Source: Candidatus Helarchaeota archaeon
GTDB lineage: Archaea > Asgardarchaeota > Lokiarchaeia > Helarchaeales > RDOG01
NCBI GenBank assembly: GCA_029838215.1
Contig: JALGVI010000051.1
Location: 1-50,175, forward strand
DNA: 50,175 bases
Reading direction: 5' to 3'
Position numbers and translations under genes: made by a program. This document shows, piece by piece, positions 40,788-50,166 of the stretch. Numbering within the stretch: the first letter of the stretch is position 1; every line of letters starts with the position of its first letter. The notes under the pieces are model-generated. The model ran no database searches, was not told where the DNA came from, and saw only the letters and a program-made list of their open reading frames with translations.

Positions 40788-42044
40788 GGAAAAACTATTG
40801 CAGAAAAAATTTTGGAAAGCCATTCGGGCCAAGATGCAAAACCGGGTGACTTCATTACAGCAAAATTAGATTTAATCATGAGTCACATTGGAACGGCTAA
40901 GGTCGCGTTAGATTTCAGCAAGATCCGTCCTGCTCGAATGCGAAAGGTGTTTGACCCTAATAAGATTGCAGTTATTTTCGATCATTACGTCCCTGCACCA
41001 AGTGAAAAATGGGCATTCGCTCACACGCTAATTCGAAAGTTCGTAAAGAAACAGGGAATAAAGAACTTCTTTGATATAAAGGCAGGAATTTGTCATCAAG
41101 TCTTACCTGAAAAAGGCTTAGTTAGACCTGGCATGCTGGTCATTGGTGGTGATTCCCACACGACGACTTACGGTGCCTTGAATTGTGCAAGCTGTGGCGT
41201 TGGTAATACGGACCTATTTTATGCTTATGTAAAAGGCGAACTATGGTTCCGCGTTCCGGAATCCATTAAATTTAATATTAATGGAAAACTCCCCCATAAC
41301 GTCATGAGTAAGGACATCATCATTAAAATTGCGGGAGACCATACAGCAGAGGTCGCGACTTACAGGTCGATAGAATTTACGGGTAAAACCATGGAAGATA
41401 TAAGCATTTCTTCACGCATAACAATGTCCAACTTTTCGTTAGAGTTGGGAGCAAAATTTGCGTTTGGTGTCCCTGACCAAAAAGTCGTGGATTGGGTTAA
41501 ACAACGAACAAATGAGCCATTTGAACTGGTGAAGCCAGATCCAGATGCAAGCTACGAAAAGGTCTATGAATATGACGTATCAGATTTGGAACCACACGTG
41601 TCTTGTCCTCACACGGTCGATAACGTCAAGCCCATTTCAGAAGTCGCAGGAACAAAAATTCAACAGGCATTCCTTGGTTCTTGCACGAATGGTCGACTTG
41701 AAGATTTAGAAGTCGCTGCAAAAATCCTCGAAGGAAAACAAATTCACGAAGACGTGCGAATGATCGTCACGCCGGCTTCTCAGGAAGTATGGTTGGCGGC
41801 AGCGAAATCGGGTATTTCCGAGACATTAATCAATGCAGGTGCCATCATTTGTAATCCTAATTGCGGTGCTTGTTTTGGAGCTCACCAAGGCATGCTCGCA
41901 TCAGGAGAAGCATGTATTTCTTCTTCAAACCGTAACTTCATAGGTAGAATGGGTTCAGAAGGCGCATTTATTTATTTAGGCTCTCCAGCTACAGTTGCCG
42001 CATCTGCCCTAAAAGGAGAATTAACGGATCCCCGAAATTTTTAA
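40785..42044 (+). CDS. leuC: 3-isopropylmalate dehydratase-type large subunit (aconitase family)
   Basis: About 419 residues. The 4Fe-4S ligands of the aconitase family are visible as Cys in GSCTNGRLEDL and as the pair in CNPNCGACFG. Substrate/active-site motifs GGDSHTTTYGAL and SSNRNFIGRMGSEGAFIYLGSP are intact. Archaeal LeuC/HacA proteins of this type work with the small subunit encoded 12 bases downstream to isomerise 2- and 3-isopropylmalate, or homocitrate analogues. The start is the TTG at 40785 chosen from the Shine-Dalgarno spacing. Whether this pair serves leucine synthesis or another 2-hydroxyacid (for example dimethylmalate or methyl-citrate type) is not decided by the sequence. 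Confidence 0.9.
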   Translation: MGKTIAEKILESHSGQDAKPGDFITAKLDLIMSHIGTAKVALDFSKIRPARMRKVFDPNKIAVIFDHYVPAPSEKWAFAHTLIRKFVKKQGIKNFFDIKAGICHQVLPEKGLVRPGMLVIGGDSHTTTYGALNCASCGVGNTDLFYAYVKGELWFRVPESIKFNINGKLPHNVMSKDIIIKIAGDHTAEVATYRSIEFTGKTMEDISISSRITMSNFSLELGAKFAFGVPDQKVVDWVKQRTNEPFELVKPDPDASYEKVYEYDVSDLEPHVSCPHTVDNVKPISEVAGTKIQQAFLGSCTNGRLEDLEVAAKILEGKQIHEDVRMIVTPASQEVWLAAAKSGISETLINAGAIICNPNCGACFGAHQGMLASGEACISSSNRNFIGRMGSEGAFIYLGSPATVAASALKGELTDPRNF

Positions 42045-42056
42045 TGAGGTGATATC

Positions 42057-42596
42057 ATGGCTTTAATGGGTTCAAAAGTTCGTCCATATCAGGACGTCCT
42101 AAAAGGAAAAGTCTGGGTGTTTCCAGATAACGTCGATACTGATGTTATCTCCCCGGGTAAGTATCTGGATGACTTAAACGCCACTTTAGAACATACCTGC
42201 GAAACCATCATCAAGGAATTCCCAAAAGAAGTGAAATCCGGTGATGTAATCGTGGCAGGAAGAAATTTTGGCTGTGGCTCAAGTCGTGAAACTGCACCAA
42301 AAATTCTCCAAGAAAAAGAAATCGGTGCAGTCGTGGCAGAATCCTTTGCAAGAATCTTTTACCGTTCTTCTTTTGCTTGCGGTCTTCCAATCATGGAAGT
42401 ACCGGGCATAACAAAAGAATTCGAAAAAGGAGATGAAATAGAAATCAATCTCCCAAATGCCGAGGTCAAAAATCTGAGAACGGGAAAAATTCTAAAAGGA
42501 AATCCGATTCCTGAGATTCTTTTAAACTTGTTGAAAAATGGCGGTCTGGAAAAACAACTACTCGCCGAATTAAAAGAAAAAGGGAAGAAAAAATAA
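42057..42596 (+). CDS. leuD: 3-isopropylmalate dehydratase-type small subunit
   Basis: This 179-residue swivel-domain subunit has the motifs VWVFPDNVDTDVISPGKYL, VIVAGRNFGCGSSRETAP and AESFARIFYRSSFACGLPI. GCGSSRE carries the active-site Ser/Arg. The specificity loop after ISPGKY reads LDDLNA, different from the YLRT- or YLVx-type loops described for isopropylmalate and homoaconitate enzymes, so substrate preference is uncertain. It is co-transcribed with leuC; the pair is followed by a T tract. Confidence 0.9.
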   Translation: MALMGSKVRPYQDVLKGKVWVFPDNVDTDVISPGKYLDDLNATLEHTCETIIKEFPKEVKSGDVIVAGRNFGCGSSRETAPKILQEKEIGAVVAESFARIFYRSSFACGLPIMEVPGITKEFEKGDEIEINLPNAEVKNLRTGKILKGNPIPEILLNLLKNGGLEKQLLAELKEKGKKK

Positions 42597-42600
42597 TAAA

Positions 42601-42620
42601 ATCTTTTTTTTTATTTTAAT
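42601..42620 (+). terminator. T-rich termination tract after leuD
   Basis: ATCTTTTTTTTTATTTTAAT follows the leuD stop by a few bases, a typical archaeal terminator. No hairpin is present. Confidence 0.5.
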
Positions 42621-42650
42621 TATCTCATCTTTTTGAAGCAATAACTATTG

Positions 42651-42914
42651 TTATTTATCGGATGTAAAAGAGACAATGGCTTCCAAGAAGGCCTCTGGAT
42701 TTTCCATGAATGGCAAGTGTCCCGTGTCGGGAACGACTAATTCATATCCTTTTTGAACCAACAATGGAGCAAAATCTTTAAAAATTTCTTTAAAGCCTGT
42801 CCAGCCGTGTATCAGCATCATTCGCTTGTCACCGTCCTTGTTATAGTGATCATAGACCATTTTTACTCCATCTACGGGTACTTTGTTCGTTTCTACGTTC
42901 ATTTTCAACACCAT
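42651..42914 (-). pseudogene. Alpha/beta-hydrolase with the middle deleted
   Basis: This 87-residue frame opens with the N-terminal part of an alpha/beta-hydrolase (RMMLIHGWTGFKEIF, the oxyanion-hole HG segment, then VQKGYELVVPD). It jumps directly to TGHLPFMENPEAFLEAIVSF, which is the C-terminal catalytic-His segment of the same fold. About 150-170 residues, including the nucleophile elbow, are missing between VVPD and TGH. The frame is intact, so a short product could still be made, but it cannot be a working hydrolase. It looks like an in-frame internal deletion. The ATG is at 42914, divergent from the mutase gene. Confidence 0.75.
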
Positions 42915-42997
42915 TTGAGATGTGTCTCCAATTTATGATAAAGCTTTTTATTGACTTGATAGAATTTGTTCTTTTAGGATCTGCTCGAGGTCGAAAA

Positions 42998-44644
42998 ATG
43001 ACTGATATTGAAAAGAAAGTTGATGAATGGTTAAAACGAAATGAAACGACTTTTCAGAAAAAAGTGGAAAATTCGTCACGAATTGAAATCAAGCCCTTGT
43101 ACACGCCCGAAGATTTAACGGATTTTAAGTACTTAGAAGATTCAGGTATTCCCGGCTCATATCCTTACTTGCGTGGTGTTTATCCCACGATGTATCGTGG
43201 ACGAATCTGGACAATGCGGCAATATTCAGGGTACCAAACTGCAGCTAAGACTAATGAACGTTACAAATACCTTTTAGAACGTGGTCAAACGGGACTCTCC
43301 GTGGCATTTGATTTGCCAACTCAGATGGGGTATGATTCAACGCACCCATTGGCAAAGGGAGAAGTTGGAAGAACTGGTGTGCCGATTAGTTCACTCAAGG
43401 ACATGGAAGATTTATTTAAAGGAATCCCACTTGATAAAGTAAGCACTTCAATGACGATAAATTCGCCTACTGCCATTATTCTTGCAATGTATATTGCTTT
43501 GGGCGATAAACAAGGCGTTCCTCGAGAAAAATTGCGTGGAACTGTTCAAAACGATATTCTTAAGGAATATTTAGCACGAAACACGTACATTTTTCCGCCA
43601 GAGCCATCAATGAGGCTGGTTGCTGATGTCATTGAATATTGTTCTAAAAACCTCCCCAATTTTAACACGATCAGCATCTCGGGATATCACATACGTGAAG
43701 CGGGCGCAACTGCCGTTCAAGAACTTGCTTTTACATTAGCAAATGCCATCGCATACGTGAAGACTGTACTGAAACGGAATTTGGATTTTGATTCATTTGC
43801 AAGACGCTTGTCGTTCTTTTTTTGTACTCATAATGACTTTTTTGAAGAAATTGCAAAATTTCGAGCCGCTCGCCGAATGTGGGCAAAAATCGCAAGAGAG
43901 CAATTCGGAGCGAAGAATCCTAAATCAATGATGTTGCGATTTCACACGCAGACGATTGGTTCGACTCTAACCGCTCAACAACCCGATAATAATACCGTGC
44001 GCGTGGCAATTCAGACGCTAGCTGCTGTACTTGGAGGTGCTCAATCTCTTCACTCAAGCAGCAGGGACGAAGCACTTTGTCTCCCCACGGAAGAATCTGT
44101 AACATTATCACTTCGAACCCAACAGATAATTGCTCACGAAACGGGTGTGGTCAATACAATAGATCCACTGGGCGGAAGTTATTATCTCGAAACACTAACA
44201 AGCAAGCTGGAAGAAGAAGCATTCAAAATTATTGAAGAAATAGAAGAAATGGGCGGAGCCATCAAAGCCATTGAAAATGGTTTCATTCAGAAAAAAATTC
44301 AATATAATTCTTACTTGCTGCAGAAATCTATTGAAGAAGGAAAAACCGTGGTCGTTGGCGTGAATAAATACGTAGAAGAGGACGAAGAATTGTGCTATCA
44401 GGTCTTGCAGGGTGATCCTACTGTCGAAAAAGAACAGATTGTAATGCACGAAAATGTCCTGAAAAATAGAAACATTGATGAAGTGCAAGCTCATTTAGAG
44501 AAAATCCGGAAGGTTGCTGAAAATCCGAATGAAAATATCATGCCCGTTCTCATCGAAGCGGTCAAGCATTATGTCACTACTGGAGAAATTTGTAAGGTAT
44601 TACGTGAAGTTTTTGGAGAATATAAGCCGAAAGTTTCAATTTAA
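42998..44644 (+). CDS. mcmA1: Methylmalonyl-CoA mutase, large (catalytic) subunit
   Basis: 548 residues from ATG 42998, preceded by CGAGGTCG. The family hallmark is RIWTMRQYSGYQTAAKTNERY with the Tyr that stacks on the corrin side. GLSVAFDLPTQMGYDS and QNDILKEYLARNTYIFPP follow; the Arg in that last motif contacts the CoA-ester carboxylate. Tyr in RQY and Arg in LARN, rather than Phe and Gln, favour methylmalonyl-CoA over isobutyryl-CoA. The C-terminal B12-binding domain is absent, so a separate small subunit must exist elsewhere. It interconverts succinyl- and methylmalonyl-CoA, connecting propionate metabolism to the TCA cycle. Its stop overlaps that of the opposite gene by four bases. Confidence 0.95.
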   Translation: MTDIEKKVDEWLKRNETTFQKKVENSSRIEIKPLYTPEDLTDFKYLEDSGIPGSYPYLRGVYPTMYRGRIWTMRQYSGYQTAAKTNERYKYLLERGQTGLSVAFDLPTQMGYDSTHPLAKGEVGRTGVPISSLKDMEDLFKGIPLDKVSTSMTINSPTAIILAMYIALGDKQGVPREKLRGTVQNDILKEYLARNTYIFPPEPSMRLVADVIEYCSKNLPNFNTISISGYHIREAGATAVQELAFTLANAIAYVKTVLKRNLDFDSFARRLSFFFCTHNDFFEEIAKFRAARRMWAKIAREQFGAKNPKSMMLRFHTQTIGSTLTAQQPDNNTVRVAIQTLAAVLGGAQSLHSSSRDEALCLPTEESVTLSLRTQQIIAHETGVVNTIDPLGGSYYLETLTSKLEEEAFKIIEEIEEMGGAIKAIENGFIQKKIQYNSYLLQKSIEEGKTVVVGVNKYVEEDEELCYQVLQGDPTVEKEQIVMHENVLKNRNIDEVQAHLEKIRKVAENPNENIMPVLIEAVKHYVTTGEICKVLREVFGEYKPKVSI

Positions 44645-47600
44645 TTTTTTTTATGTTTTTTGTCTTTCTTTTTCGGCTCTTTCTCCTTTTTGTCGTCCTG
44701 AACAACTTTCGTAGGAGTTTCATATAAAATAGCTGCTTCCTCGAACGTGATGGCTTTAAAGATACCCTTGGCGTGCAAGCCATGGATTATGTGCAGGATT
44801 TGAACCCGAGGTTCTTTTCTGACCGGACTAATAGTTTCAATTAAGCTTGGGATGAAGAAATATCGATTTTGGTTGACAATTGCCTTTGCAGCATTATAAA
44901 TTGCAGCCTCTAATCCCTTTAGTCCTTTAACAGCGTTATCATCCATTGGTTTCAGAACGTGAGGATACATTAACATCAGGTCGAAGTGTTTCAGCACGAG
45001 CTCTCCTGCTGGTTCGAAGACGTTGATTTGACCTTGGAAATCCGTGATATGTTTCCCGAATTTTATCCTGAATTGACCAAGAAATTGCCTGCACCTGTTT
45101 TTTAATCCATCAGATGGCACTTCATCGCAGATGAAGATTCCCATGAGCTCTTTATAGAATTGCACGTAGATTATGAATTTCTTAAATTTCAACTCAAAAT
45201 GGTCTTCCGAAATGACATCTTCATCTTTTTTCTCCACCATTTCTCCCTGAAATAGATTTACCGCCGTCAAGAATCCTCCCATCAATTCATAATTCAGAGT
45301 TTCGCCTTTAAATGAGTAGTTGTAAATATTCAAGCCGGAATCTTTGAAAACAATCAAGAGATACTCGATATTTGCGATGTCCTTGAACTTTTGTTCGGTG
45401 TTTTTCCATATTCGCATCATTTTTTTCTTTTTAGGTCTCCGATATCCAAATTGCACTAAAAGCGGAATTCCGATGAGGGCTGCAAGGAGTGGTACCCAAA
45501 TTGGTGCATAGCTAATCGCTTGAGTTGTAACGTAAGCCACTAATGGTACTATCGTTACCGTGAAATCCTGATCATCTCCCGTGATGTATGTTTCACCGTT
45601 ATATGTTGCGGTGATGATTATTCTTTGAGATCCAGTCAACAGAGAGATTGAGATAATTGCTTTTCCCTGTTCATTGGTTGAAGCCGTCTCGTGCCTTATT
45701 CCAAGATTTCCCATGTTGATTTCAACACTAATAGTTCCGCCAACAATCGGCGAATTATTTCCATAAAGGAGGATGAATGTTACCAACAAGGTTTCGGTTT
45801 CAAGAATGCTCGGAACTGCCGAGATGGATATCTTACTTGTCAAGATGGTAACGGAAACATTGATTTCTGTGGAATTTACTGGATTGTAAGTGTTGTTGCC
45901 GAAATACATCACTATTATTGAAATATCTTCGTGTCCAGAATAGGAATCAATAATCGTCGATGTGGTGCCATTTTCATCTGTTAATTCTACCGTTTCTACT
46001 ACAGAAGCGGACGGATAATAAGTTATCAAGAATTTCACGGGCACGTTAATAATGGGTGTACCGTTCGTCAAAGCCAAACGTGCCGAGATTGAAAAAGACT
46101 TACCTTGAAGAACATCAGTCGGCGGATCTATGAGTGTTATCGTGGCATTAATCTTGACCTTAATGAAAATGGAAATATTCACGGTAGCAGATTCAAAATC
46201 AAAAGCGTGGGCTTTCACCGTGATATTATATTCCGTGTCTTCTTTTAGCGTAGTTATCCGCGAAAGGTCAATAGTTGCCTTGTAGAAACCCGCCGTGCTA
46301 ATTATTCGTGTCATTGTTAAATCTAATGTCTCTAGAGAGCAAGTAACGTTCCCCCCTTCTTCAGGAACTGCCTGTGGGATTGATGATTCGTGGAACGTGT
46401 CGTAATAGTGAATGATCAAGTCGAATTGTTCGTGCCGATATTTCTGTAAGTTATCATATTCATTAGGTATATCTATACGTGTTGGGATTTTGTGGACAGG
46501 AATGGTAATGTTAAGAAAGATAGGATCGAAACCAATCGATTGCACTGTAACTACAAGTGTATAATTATTATCAGCATGCAATCCGTAAGTGCTCACGAAA
46601 ACTTCGTAGTTACCAAGACCCAGATCGGTTGAACTGATTGTTTCACCAACCCATTCATCTGCCTCGATCCTAGCTCCTTCCAAACCTCCAATAGTTTCAT
46701 TATAATAATAAATCTTAAAGGAAGTTGTAGTATTTACAAATGGATTCGGGTCCAGAACATGTTTTCCGTCTTCAATCAATAGACCACTGGTGATGGTAAC
46801 ATTTGCAATTCCACCCGATACAACAAATGTAATGTAAATAGACGCAGGCTGGTGGATTCTCCCTAGTGCGATAATCGCGACATTGTGAGAGATCCCGCCT
46901 TTTAGTCCTGTAGTGGAGAGGCGACAGCGATACGTTCCATTCTCAAACTGTGTTAATAAATAATCCCTTTGCCAATCTGATCCGTCCGTTCCATTCTTGA
47001 GAGTCACGGTCGCTCCACTAATGTCGTTTCCTGTTTCGTTATCGATATAACTGAAAAACACGTAAACATAATCACCAGCATCCAACTGGTCATTATGACT
47101 GATATATGAAATATTTGAAGGTAGCGAAATGACTGTGAATTGAGTTCTGTTAAAACCTACTTCTGAACCATTAGACCAGAAGATATGAATATAGAACGTT
47201 CCGGTGTTGTTTGTTATCGTTTCATTGATGTCCCAAGAGCCAAATTCTGCTGATAAATTACCCACGATCGATTTACTCCTGCTGAAATTCCCTTCACCTA
47301 TTGGAAATACCGTGAGATTAGCATTACCATCATTTAAATATGAGGTGAAATTAGCATAAATATCAACAGTCTTGTTCGCAAACGCACTTTGAACAGGAAC
47401 TCCTCCTAATTCTATCGTCGCATTATGAATAAAATTAGAACTATTGCAGAGTATGTTCCACGTTCCATTTTGTGAATCTAGAATCCTCACAACTTGACTA
47501 GACGATGGGAGTACTTCCCAATTCAAATGGAGACTTTCATTTATCATGACGTTCTCGACATTCCAGTTTGGAATCGTCACGTTAATTCCATTATTCAGAA

Positions 47601-48765
47601 AACCGGTGCCAAAAGTAACGCTTCCCGTTACGTTCCATTCACTATAGTCCCAATCAGCTCCGACGTAAAAATTTGAATTAAAAACCGTACTGTAAGTAAT
47701 ATTCGTGATACTAATGATGTCACAACTGAATATTTCATTAGCCGTGATGTTGAAAAGCATTGTTTCGTTCGTTGGTGGGTCCATTTTTTTGGTCCATTCA
47801 CCCATTCGATCTCCTGTTTTCGTTACTGCCGTTCCATTTATTTGCAAACTAATATCCGTGACATTCCGCTCTATCATCAAGGTAGTGTTTAGAGAAAAAT
47901 CCCAATCAAAAACACTCATAATGAAATACCATCGCCAAACTTTGAACTCATTATCATTATCTCCATCCGAATTGTCTCTTGCTCCCCACCATCCAAAATC
48001 AGCATTTGTATTGGCTTCAACGAGACAGATATAGAATGTGTTACTCACGGTTTCAGTCGCGTTTAACACGACAGGATTTACGAAATTCACGGTAACCCAC
48101 CTACTGACTCCGATTTCATATGTTTCCAAATTAAAGCTTTCGACATGGATCTCGCTGTCAGGTTCTTCAAAACCGGGATTTTTAGCATTAAAGATTCTTA
48201 CTTCAAGATCATCACCTGACGCGTCTAACTTATCAATCAACAAATACACTGAGATTTGAGTCAAGTTGCAAGTTTCAGGGATTTGAAACGGTTGATAATA
48301 ATATTTGTAATTATTCTGGCGATAATTTGAGTATAAAATATTCTCTGAGCTTAACAAGTCCATCTCGCCTATCGTATTTTCAATTCCATATACATTCGAG
48401 ATGGTCACGTTCACGTAAGTTGCATTCCAGCCATGGTTTTCTACTTGAAATGTTGAGTTATCGAATATGTCCTTTTTTGGTGAACATGCTTGAGCGAATT
48501 TGACGGCTCCTATTAAATTTCCCGACCCTGAAACGTTATCGTGCTGAACTTCTATATCTCTTATTTGAAGATCTAAATCGGGATTAGACTCAAACTCAGA
48601 ATTTGGATGGTCTGGATTGATAAGGCTATTTTGAAAGGTTAAGAATGAATTAAATGGAATTAATGGAAATATAAAACCAAATGATAATAAAAAAATGCAA
48701 CAAAAAGGGAAAATTTTTAAGGCAAGCCGCATTCTTAGCCACACCACTTTTAAACTAAAATACAT
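44641..48765 (-). CDS. Giant surface receptor-like protein with cytosolic longin-like domain
   Basis: This 1374-residue type I-like membrane protein begins with a signal or anchor helix (LALKIFPFCCIFLLSFGFIF) at the N-terminus. About 1000 residues of beta-sandwich extracellular sequence follow, with many N-x-S/T glycosylation sequons and at least two Ig-like (Big-type) modules near 870-1080. A single transmembrane helix (PIWVPLLAALIGIPLLVQFG, about 1088-1107) and a basic stop-transfer (RRPKKKKMMR) follow. The cytosolic part (about 1130-1240) has a longin-like pattern: YLLIVFKDSGLNIYNYS, ELMGGFLTAVNLF, KFIIYVQFYKELMGIFI and LKNRCRQFLGQFRIKFG. It ends in a lysine-rich tail. It looks like an outside-to-inside connector. 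Start Met1 or Met12 (48732). Confidence 0.8.
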   Translation of the reverse strand: MYFSLKVVWLRMRLALKIFPFCCIFLLSFGFIFPLIPFNSFLTFQNSLINPDHPNSEFESNPDLDLQIRDIEVQHDNVSGSGNLIGAVKFAQACSPKKDIFDNSTFQVENHGWNATYVNVTISNVYGIENTIGEMDLLSSENILYSNYRQNNYKYYYQPFQIPETCNLTQISVYLLIDKLDASGDDLEVRIFNAKNPGFEEPDSEIHVESFNLETYEIGVSRWVTVNFVNPVVLNATETVSNTFYICLVEANTNADFGWWGARDNSDGDNDNEFKVWRWYFIMSVFDWDFSLNTTLMIERNVTDISLQINGTAVTKTGDRMGEWTKKMDPPTNETMLFNITANEIFSCDIISITNITYSTVFNSNFYVGADWDYSEWNVTGSVTFGTGFLNNGINVTIPNWNVENVMINESLHLNWEVLPSSSQVVRILDSQNGTWNILCNSSNFIHNATIELGGVPVQSAFANKTVDIYANFTSYLNDGNANLTVFPIGEGNFSRSKSIVGNLSAEFGSWDINETITNNTGTFYIHIFWSNGSEVGFNRTQFTVISLPSNISYISHNDQLDAGDYVYVFFSYIDNETGNDISGATVTLKNGTDGSDWQRDYLLTQFENGTYRCRLSTTGLKGGISHNVAIIALGRIHQPASIYITFVVSGGIANVTITSGLLIEDGKHVLDPNPFVNTTTSFKIYYYNETIGGLEGARIEADEWVGETISSTDLGLGNYEVFVSTYGLHADNNYTLVVTVQSIGFDPIFLNITIPVHKIPTRIDIPNEYDNLQKYRHEQFDLIIHYYDTFHESSIPQAVPEEGGNVTCSLETLDLTMTRIISTAGFYKATIDLSRITTLKEDTEYNITVKAHAFDFESATVNISIFIKVKINATITLIDPPTDVLQGKSFSISARLALTNGTPIINVPVKFLITYYPSASVVETVELTDENGTTSTIIDSYSGHEDISIIVMYFGNNTYNPVNSTEINVSVTILTSKISISAVPSILETETLLVTFILLYGNNSPIVGGTISVEINMGNLGIRHETASTNEQGKAIISISLLTGSQRIIITATYNGETYITGDDQDFTVTIVPLVAYVTTQAISYAPIWVPLLAALIGIPLLVQFGYRRPKKKKMMRIWKNTEQKFKDIANIEYLLIVFKDSGLNIYNYSFKGETLNYELMGGFLTAVNLFQGEMVEKKDEDVISEDHFELKFKKFIIYVQFYKELMGIFICDEVPSDGLKNRCRQFLGQFRIKFGKHITDFQGQINVFEPAGELVLKHFDLMLMYPHVLKPMDDNAVKGLKGLEAAIYNAAKAIVNQNRYFFIPSLIETISPVRKEPRVQILHIIHGLHAKGIFKAITFEEAAILYETPTKVVQDDKKEKEPKKKDKKHKKN

Positions 48766-48996
48766 AATTCATGAAATAAACAAGTAACTGATCATTTCTT
48801 AAACAGAATATTATGTAACCAGATCAAAATAAAGCTTATGTAATGGAAAACAAAATAAATTTTGACCTATTTAATGGTAAAGCTTCTTTCTACTAGTGAC
48901 AAAGCTTCATTCTACGATATGCACTTATCAGATCTTTTCACGAAATTTAGTGTTTTTTTTAGCCTCGAACTCCCATGTCTTTAGATCAAATTCATC
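48766..48996. other. Intergenic region between the two surface-protein genes
   Basis: About 230 bases, AT-rich, presumably containing the promoter of the giant surface gene on the minus strand. I see no ORF. The ends of both genes face the same direction. Confidence 0.5.
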
Positions 48997-50166
48997 TTAT
49001 TTGAAAAATCGGTAATAGATCACGAGAACAGCAATGCCGATGATGGCAAGCGCAATTAATATGAAAACGATGATTGAAACAGGGAGTGCAACATTTTCCC
49101 AAGGTACTTGTTGTTCCAATAATGGAGTCTGACCCAAGGTTACCAAAATGCGTAAGGCATCGTAAGTGGCAGATACAGAAGATTCCGTTCCGGACGGTGA
49201 AGACGCAAATCCTCCACATATCTGTTTTTGGCAACTAAGAACCCAATTTATAACGCTTGCAGTGTTAATGCTACTCAAAGAATCAAGATAAGAAAGAGCC
49301 AAAATCGCAGCTTTCGTAGAACTCATCAAAGAAATCGTGTCGGCAGGTGTTTCTCCAAATCCTCCATCCACATTTTGACAACTTATAATCCAATTTACAG
49401 CCGCCGCCTTATCTAATAGCGTAATTGGTGACATTCCTGCCAAATAAAGACCACCAATTGCCTCAAGACTGGCATATAGACAAAATATTTCCAATGTTGC
49501 ATTTGTCGTAAAAGATCCATGACCATCTGAATTAGAATCCGTTACTTCAGTTGAAGTTATCCAATCCGTCACGTTCGCTATACCACTGAGATCGTTTAAT
49601 GCACTCAATGCTTGAAGTGCAAAATATGTCATTGATAACGTTGGTTCGGAATAATCATATAATTGATATCCACCGCTGACGTTTTGGAGAGAATCAATAA
49701 ACGAAACGGATTGAGTTCGGGCTGAGCCACTGAGAGGATCTATGATGCTTAATGCTAAAATTGAATAAGCGGTAGATAGCATTTCAGGCTGATTCCGGGA
49801 AGATCCCGTATCATTTGCATAACCGCCTTGAGTGGAACCTGCCGTGTTGTTTCTGTGATCATCGATCCAATCGGCGGTCGTGACGGTATTAATTTCAGTT
49901 AATGCACCCAATTGGTTCAAGCAAAAAAGTCCCTTATAAGTTGTTGCTAAGGTGAGTGTCGTGCTTCCCCATGTTTCTTTGATTGCTCCATTTCCATCAT
50001 AGTAAGCACGCTTGACAAAATAAGCCGCTGCTTCCTTCCTCGTTGTCATGAAAGGATTCACGTCTTGGGACTGCGCAAGCACGCCAATCATGAAGAAACT
50101 ACATGTAAAAAGCCCTAGAATCGCTAGCGAAATAACTTGTTTCCGTTTCAATCTCGAGACCTGCAT
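48997..50166 (-). CDS. Secreted, membrane-anchored prenyltransferase/terpene-cyclase-fold repeat protein
   Basis: This 389-residue protein has a signal peptide at 10-32 (QVISLAILGLFTCSFFMIGV) ending near AQS. Four to five repeats of the alpha-alpha toroid follow, marked by GGYANDTG, GGYQLYDYSEPTLSM, HGSFTTNATLE, DGGFGETPADTISLM and GGFASSPSGTESSVSATYDALR. A C-terminal transmembrane helix (VALPVSIIVFILIALAIIGI) and a short basic tail close it. The repeat pattern is that of protein prenyltransferase beta subunits and squalene-type cyclases. The usual zinc ligands and DDxx residues are not obvious. Extracellular placement argues for a binding rather than a prenylating role. The gene ends upstream of the window edge only by a few bases, so its promoter is outside. 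Confidence 0.75.
   Translation of the reverse strand: MQVSRLKRKQVISLAILGLFTCSFFMIGVLAQSQDVNPFMTTRKEAAAYFVKRAYYDGNGAIKETWGSTTLTLATTYKGLFCLNQLGALTEINTVTTADWIDDHRNNTAGSTQGGYANDTGSSRNQPEMLSTAYSILALSIIDPLSGSARTQSVSFIDSLQNVSGGYQLYDYSEPTLSMTYFALQALSALNDLSGIANVTDWITSTEVTDSNSDGHGSFTTNATLEIFCLYASLEAIGGLYLAGMSPITLLDKAAAVNWIISCQNVDGGFGETPADTISLMSSTKAAILALSYLDSLSSINTASVINWVLSCQKQICGGFASSPSGTESSVSATYDALRILVTLGQTPLLEQQVPWENVALPVSIIVFILIALAIIGIAVLVIYYRFFK

Noticed and set aside
42753..42938. 61-residue plus-strand ORF opposite the deleted hydrolase
   Set aside because: It lies antisense to recognisable hydrolase motifs and overlaps the mutase promoter.
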